This document shows positions 61,094-64,000 of a stretch of 64,000 nt of DNA, in pieces. Made by a program: the position numbers and the translations under genes. The DNA lies in assembly GCF_029714365.1 (NCBI RefSeq), contig NZ_CP121659.1, forward strand, positions 124,001 to 188,000. The letters run 5' to 3'. Every line of letters starts with the position of its first letter. Position 1 is the first letter of the stretch. The notes below the pieces were generated by a model that saw nothing but the letters and a program-made list of their open reading frames with translations, ran no database searches and was not told the DNA's origin. This DNA comes from Sinorhizobium terangae (GTDB taxonomy: Bacteria; Pseudomonadota; Alphaproteobacteria; Rhizobiales; Rhizobiaceae).

Positions 61094-61741
61094 ATGCCGG
61101 ATATGACCATCATCATCGCCGATGACCACCCGCTTTTTCGTGGTGCAATGCGCCAGGCGCTGAGCGGCATGGCCGATGCTCCGGGTATCGTCGAAGCCGG
61201 TGACTTCGCGGCCGCGCGCAAAGCCGCCGCAGAGCACCCGGATGCCGACCTGATGCTGTTGGACCTCACCATGCCCGGCGTCAGCGGTCTTTCGGGCCTC
61301 ATCGCGTTGCGGGCGGAGTTTCCGAGCCTCCCGGTGATGATCGTCTCGGCCCATGACGATCCGGCAACCATTCATCGTGCGATCGATCTTGGCGCCGCCG
61401 GCTTCCTCTCCAAGTCTGCTGGCATTGAGGAAATTCGCGACGGTATCACCAGGGTGATCGCCGGTGAAGTTTTCGTGCCGGCCGGCTACGACCAGAATCA
61501 GGAATACGAGCCGGAAGTGGCCGATCTCCTGCATCGCCTGCAGACGCTGACACCGCAGCAGTCGCGCGTGCTCAGCATGCTTGCCGAGGGCCTGCTCAAC
61601 AAGCAGATCGCCTACGAGCTCGGCGTCTCCGAGGCGACGATCAAGGCCCATGTTTCAGCGATCCTGCTGAAGCTTAACGTCGACAGCCGCACGCAGGCCG
61701 TCATCCAGTTGTCGAAGATAGGTACGGTGGCAGCTGCCTGA
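61094..61741 (+). CDS. LuxR/NarL-family response regulator
   Basis: A 215-residue two-component regulator. The receiver domain shows IIIADDHPLFRGAMRQAL, the phosphoacceptor Asp in DLMLLDLTMPGVSGLSGLI, the Ser/Thr in MIVSAHDD and Lys in GFLSKSAG. The C-terminal GerE-type helix-turn-helix is LTPQQSRVLSMLAEGLLNKQIAYELGVSEATIKAHVSAILLKLNV. It faces the hybrid kinase at 61894, 152 nt away, and is likely its partner; similar regulators (AgmR/ErbR-type) pair with this kinase class. Confidence 0.9.
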   Translation: MPDMTIIIADDHPLFRGAMRQALSGMADAPGIVEAGDFAAARKAAAEHPDADLMLLDLTMPGVSGLSGLIALRAEFPSLPVMIVSAHDDPATIHRAIDLGAAGFLSKSAGIEEIRDGITRVIAGEVFVPAGYDQNQEYEPEVADLLHRLQTLTPQQSRVLSMLAEGLLNKQIAYELGVSEATIKAHVSAILLKLNVDSRTQAVIQLSKIGTVAAA

Positions 61742-61787
61742 TTTGGCGCTTCGTCGGTAAAGTCCCGGAAAATGTGAGCGGGTCTCC

Positions 61788-61907
61788 GCCCTTCATCCGG
61801 CTGCCGGCCACTTTCTCCCCCCGCGCGGGGCGAAGGAGACTCGCGGCACCCGCCGAACCTCCAAGTCCCCTCTCCTCGCTTGCGGGGAGAGTGTTAGGGT
61901 GAGGGGC
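61788..61907. repeat. RIME-like palindrome overlapping the kinase 3' end
   Basis: Outer words GCCCTTCATCCGGCTGCCGG and GTTAGGGTGAGGGGC, inner TCTCCCCCCGCGCGGGG and CCTCTCCTCGCTTGCGGGGAG. It is similar to the element at 2833-2969. The stop codon (complement of 61894-61896) and last four to five codons of the hybrid kinase lie inside it. Confidence 0.75.
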
Positions 61908-64000
61908 AATTGCACACGGTTTGTTCGGCCAAATAGCGCCGCTGTTCCGCAGCCGCCTTCCCCGCAATGGAGAGCTGGGTCAACCATGCGCGCATGGCTG
62001 CCGGACGGACAGGCTTGTTTTGCAAGGCGACCCCGTCGCGCTCGGCGGCGCCGCGCACCTCCGGTGAGCGGTCGGCGGTCACCAGCAGGGCCGGAATGTT
62101 TTCCTCCCAAAGCGCGCGGATGCGGTCAATCGCTTCGATGCCGGTGCCATCGTCGAGGTGATAGTCGGCGATGATCGCATCGGGTCTCTTCGCTTGGTGG
62201 CCGGGGCCCATTTCCGAGCAGCCGGCAAGCGATTCCACCGTGGTGACGTTGCAGCCCCAGCCGCCGAGCAGCACTGCCATGCCGTCGAGAATCTTCGGCT
62301 CATTGTCGATGCAGATGACGCTCAAGGCCGTCAGGGCGTCATTCGCCTTCGCGGCCGCGGCATCTCGCGGTTTGGCGCGTTCGCTGACGCTTGCCTCGAG
62401 CGGCACCGTGACCTTGAAGCCTGTGCCTTTGCCATGCTTCGACTGAAGGCTGACCGGGTGGTTGAGGACGCGCGAGATGCGGTCGACGATCGAGAGGCCG
62501 AGCCCGAGACCGGCCGCCGTCCGCGCGCCTTCATCGAGGCGTGCGAACTCCTTGAACACGGTGCGGAATTTCGAGGGCGGAATGCCGATACCGGAATCAA
62601 GCACCTCGATCGTCGCGGCCCGTCCGCGCCGACGCACGCCGACGAGCACCTTGCCCTTCAGCGTGTATTTGACGGCGTTCGAGACCAGGTTCTGGACCAC
62701 TCGCCGCAAGAGGTTCGGATCGCTGCGCACGACAAGGGATGTCGGCATGACGATGAGTTCGAGACCCTTCGCCCGCGCCATCGGAGCAAAATCCGTCTCG
62801 ATGCGCCGCAGCAATTCGTTGAGCGGCACCGATTGCAGGCGCGGCTTCATAGCCCCGGTGTCGAGCCTGGAAATATCGAGCACCGCACCGAGAATGGCTT
62901 CTACCGATTCCAGCGAGGAATCGATGTTCTGAACGAGCGTGCTGTTGTCGGAATCACCGAGGCGCTCGACGAGCGACGAAGAATAGAGCCGCGCAGCGTT
63001 CAATGGCTGCAGAATGTCGTGTCCGGCGGCAGCGAAGAAACGGGTCTTGCCGATGTTGGCTTCCTCGGCTGCCGCCCGCGCTTCGGCGAGTTCCCGGTTG
63101 ACCCGTGTCAGTTCTCCCGTCCGTTCGGTGACGCGCAGTTCCAACGTCTCGTTGGCTTGTTTCAGAGCCATGTCGGCGGCGACGCGCTGCGTGATGTCTG
63201 TATAGGTGGTGACGATGCCTTTGTCCGGCATAGCGTTGGTTCTGACTTCTATGATGCGCTCGCCATTCGCAAGCTCGAGCAGGAAGGGCTTGTCGAGCGT
63301 CAGGAAATTGGCGATCAGCGCCTTTTCCTGATCCTTGCGGATATCGCCGCGTCTCGTCAGGATCTCGACGATATCGGAGAGCGGGAAGCCGACCTGACCT
63401 GCGGCCTCCGGCAAATCGAGCAATTGCCTGAAACGGCGGTTCCAGATGATCAGGTTGTTGGCATTGTCGAAGACGGCGATGCCCTGATCCATTTGCGAGA
63501 GCGCCGTTTGCAGCATGTCCTGGTTATACTGCAGGGCCTCGCTCGCCTGATCGAGCAGCCAGGCCGTATCCGAGGAGGCATCGTCCATCCGCTGCAGCAC
63601 GAGCGAAAGCACGAGGCGGGCCGAGGATGAACCGATGGCGCTGCCGAGCAGTTGTTCCGAGAAATGAATGAGTGCCATGTCGGCCGAGGCGTTCTCGTCG
63701 AGCCAACGGCCGGACTGCTGCTCATAGGTGTGGAAGGAGCGCTGCATGCGTTCCTCGCCCATGTAGCGGGCGATCGTCGTCTTGAGGTCGCGCACGGTCA
63801 CCTTGGTCTTGCGCCCGCGGAATGTTCCTTCCGTGCGCGAACGGCGGGTGATGAACACGCCGGCCTGGAAGCGCTCCAAGGGCTTTGGCGCCCGGGTCAG
63901 CGAGGCAAGCACGTAGGCCGTGCTGTTGACGAAAAGGCTGAGCGCCGTGGCATTGACCAGGGGGTCGGCATCCGGCCCCGAAAAGAGATCGGTGAACGGC
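61894..64000 (-). CDS. Hybrid sensor histidine kinase with SSS-STAC N-terminal part (5' end outside the window)
   Basis: The frame is open to the window end, so the start is not seen; the visible 701 residues are the C-terminal part. At the window edge DLFSGPDADPLVNATALSLFVNSTAYVLASL is what I expect for the last membrane helix of a sodium:solute symporter-like domain. It is followed by a STAC-like linker (TVRDLKTTIARYMGEERMQRSF... ALIHFSEQLLGSAIGSSSARLVLSLVLQ). A PAS domain (MDQGIAVFDNANNLIIWNRRF), a coiled coil and an HisKA with unusual phosphoacceptor AAAGHDILQPLNAARLY follow. HATPase (NLVSNAVKYT, LDSGIGIPPSKF, GLGLGLSIVDRI) and a receiver domain with Asp in AIIADYHLDDGTG complete it. The family resembles NahK/ErcS'/CbrA-type kinases. 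The last residues CNCPSP are encoded by a repeat. Confidence 0.88.
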   Translation of the reverse strand, partial: PFTDLFSGPDADPLVNATALSLFVNSTAYVLASLTRAPKPLERFQAGVFITRRSRTEGTFRGRKTKVTVRDLKTTIARYMGEERMQRSFHTYEQQSGRWLDENASADMALIHFSEQLLGSAIGSSSARLVLSLVLQRMDDASSDTAWLLDQASEALQYNQDMLQTALSQMDQGIAVFDNANNLIIWNRRFRQLLDLPEAAGQVGFPLSDIVEILTRRGDIRKDQEKALIANFLTLDKPFLLELANGERIIEVRTNAMPDKGIVTTYTDITQRVAADMALKQANETLELRVTERTGELTRVNRELAEARAAAEEANIGKTRFFAAAGHDILQPLNAARLYSSSLVERLGDSDNSTLVQNIDSSLESVEAILGAVLDISRLDTGAMKPRLQSVPLNELLRRIETDFAPMARAKGLELIVMPTSLVVRSDPNLLRRVVQNLVSNAVKYTLKGKVLVGVRRRGRAATIEVLDSGIGIPPSKFRTVFKEFARLDEGARTAAGLGLGLSIVDRISRVLNHPVSLQSKHGKGTGFKVTVPLEASVSERAKPRDAAAAKANDALTALSVICIDNEPKILDGMAVLLGGWGCNVTTVESLAGCSEMGPGHQAKRPDAIIADYHLDDGTGIEAIDRIRALWEENIPALLVTADRSPEVRGAAERDGVALQNKPVRPAAMRAWLTQLSIAGKAAAEQRRYLAEQTVCNCPSP

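Overview
The window looks like a chromosomal stretch of a Sinorhizobium/Ensifer species (Alphaproteobacteria, Rhizobiales). The case rests on high and even GC, dense two-strand coding, a GcrA cell-cycle regulator, a PodJ-like polarity factor, a SAM-II riboswitch before metZ, a pho box-pstSCAB-phoU-phoB locus with an adjacent PPK2, an IS630-type element, and many copies of the intergenic palindromic mosaic repeats (RIME-like and 'ABC'-like) known from rhizobia. I worked by reading only; no searches were run. Gene order resembles what I remember of the S. meliloti chromosome, but the PPK2 protein differs at many positions from the S. meliloti one I recall, so I do not assign a species.

Layout. 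1-4.7 kb: sugar metabolism (3' end of a fructokinase-like gene, pgi) and fadD. 5-13 kb: an MFS exporter, an AI-2E/PerM permease, a hydrolase-phosphoribosyltransferase pair divergent from an aldo/keto reductase, tRNA-Thr, a nitronate monooxygenase and an unknown membrane protein. 13-22 kb: phosphate module (ppk2, phoR, pstSCAB, phoU, phoB). 22-30 kb: gcrA, argD-argF, hslO, apaG, a CDP-alcohol phosphatidyltransferase, metZ with its riboswitch, a dCTP deaminase-like gene and tRNA-Gly. 30-38 kb: an orphan periplasmic binding protein, an IS630 element, a membrane hydroxylase, a three-gene regulator/nuclease-like/TerB cluster, a divergent HxlR-AHSA1 pair and a LysE exporter. 38-43 kb: a beta-oxidation operon (acyl-CoA dehydrogenase, thiolase, FadB-type). 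43-51 kb: podJ, then a repeat-rich segment, a TauE/SafE-TIGR02186 pair, a RAM-domain protein and a DHFR-like protein. 51-64 kb: PdeM and Lhr-type repair helicase, YitT, a TPR-methyltransferase, small membrane and CAP proteins, a MATE exporter, pyrD-DUF952, a secreted unknown, and a LuxR response regulator facing the C-terminal part of a hybrid kinase that runs off the window.

Regulatory logic is the richest part. A GACGT palindrome recurs before fadD, the nitronate monooxygenase and the beta-oxidation operon, suggesting one lipid/acyl-CoA regulon. Two GGAAC-N18-TT elements sit back to back between the hydrolase and aldo/keto reductase operons, and another GGAAC-N17-CGTT precedes the secreted unknown; these look like general-stress (EcfG/RpoE2-type) promoters. 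Six GANTC sites cluster between gcrA and argD. A three-repeat pho box precedes pstS. The intergenic repeats supply stop codons to two genes and create false N-terminal extensions on two others. I did not find a defence island, CRISPR array, prophage, secondary-metabolite cluster or an obviously new multi-gene system.
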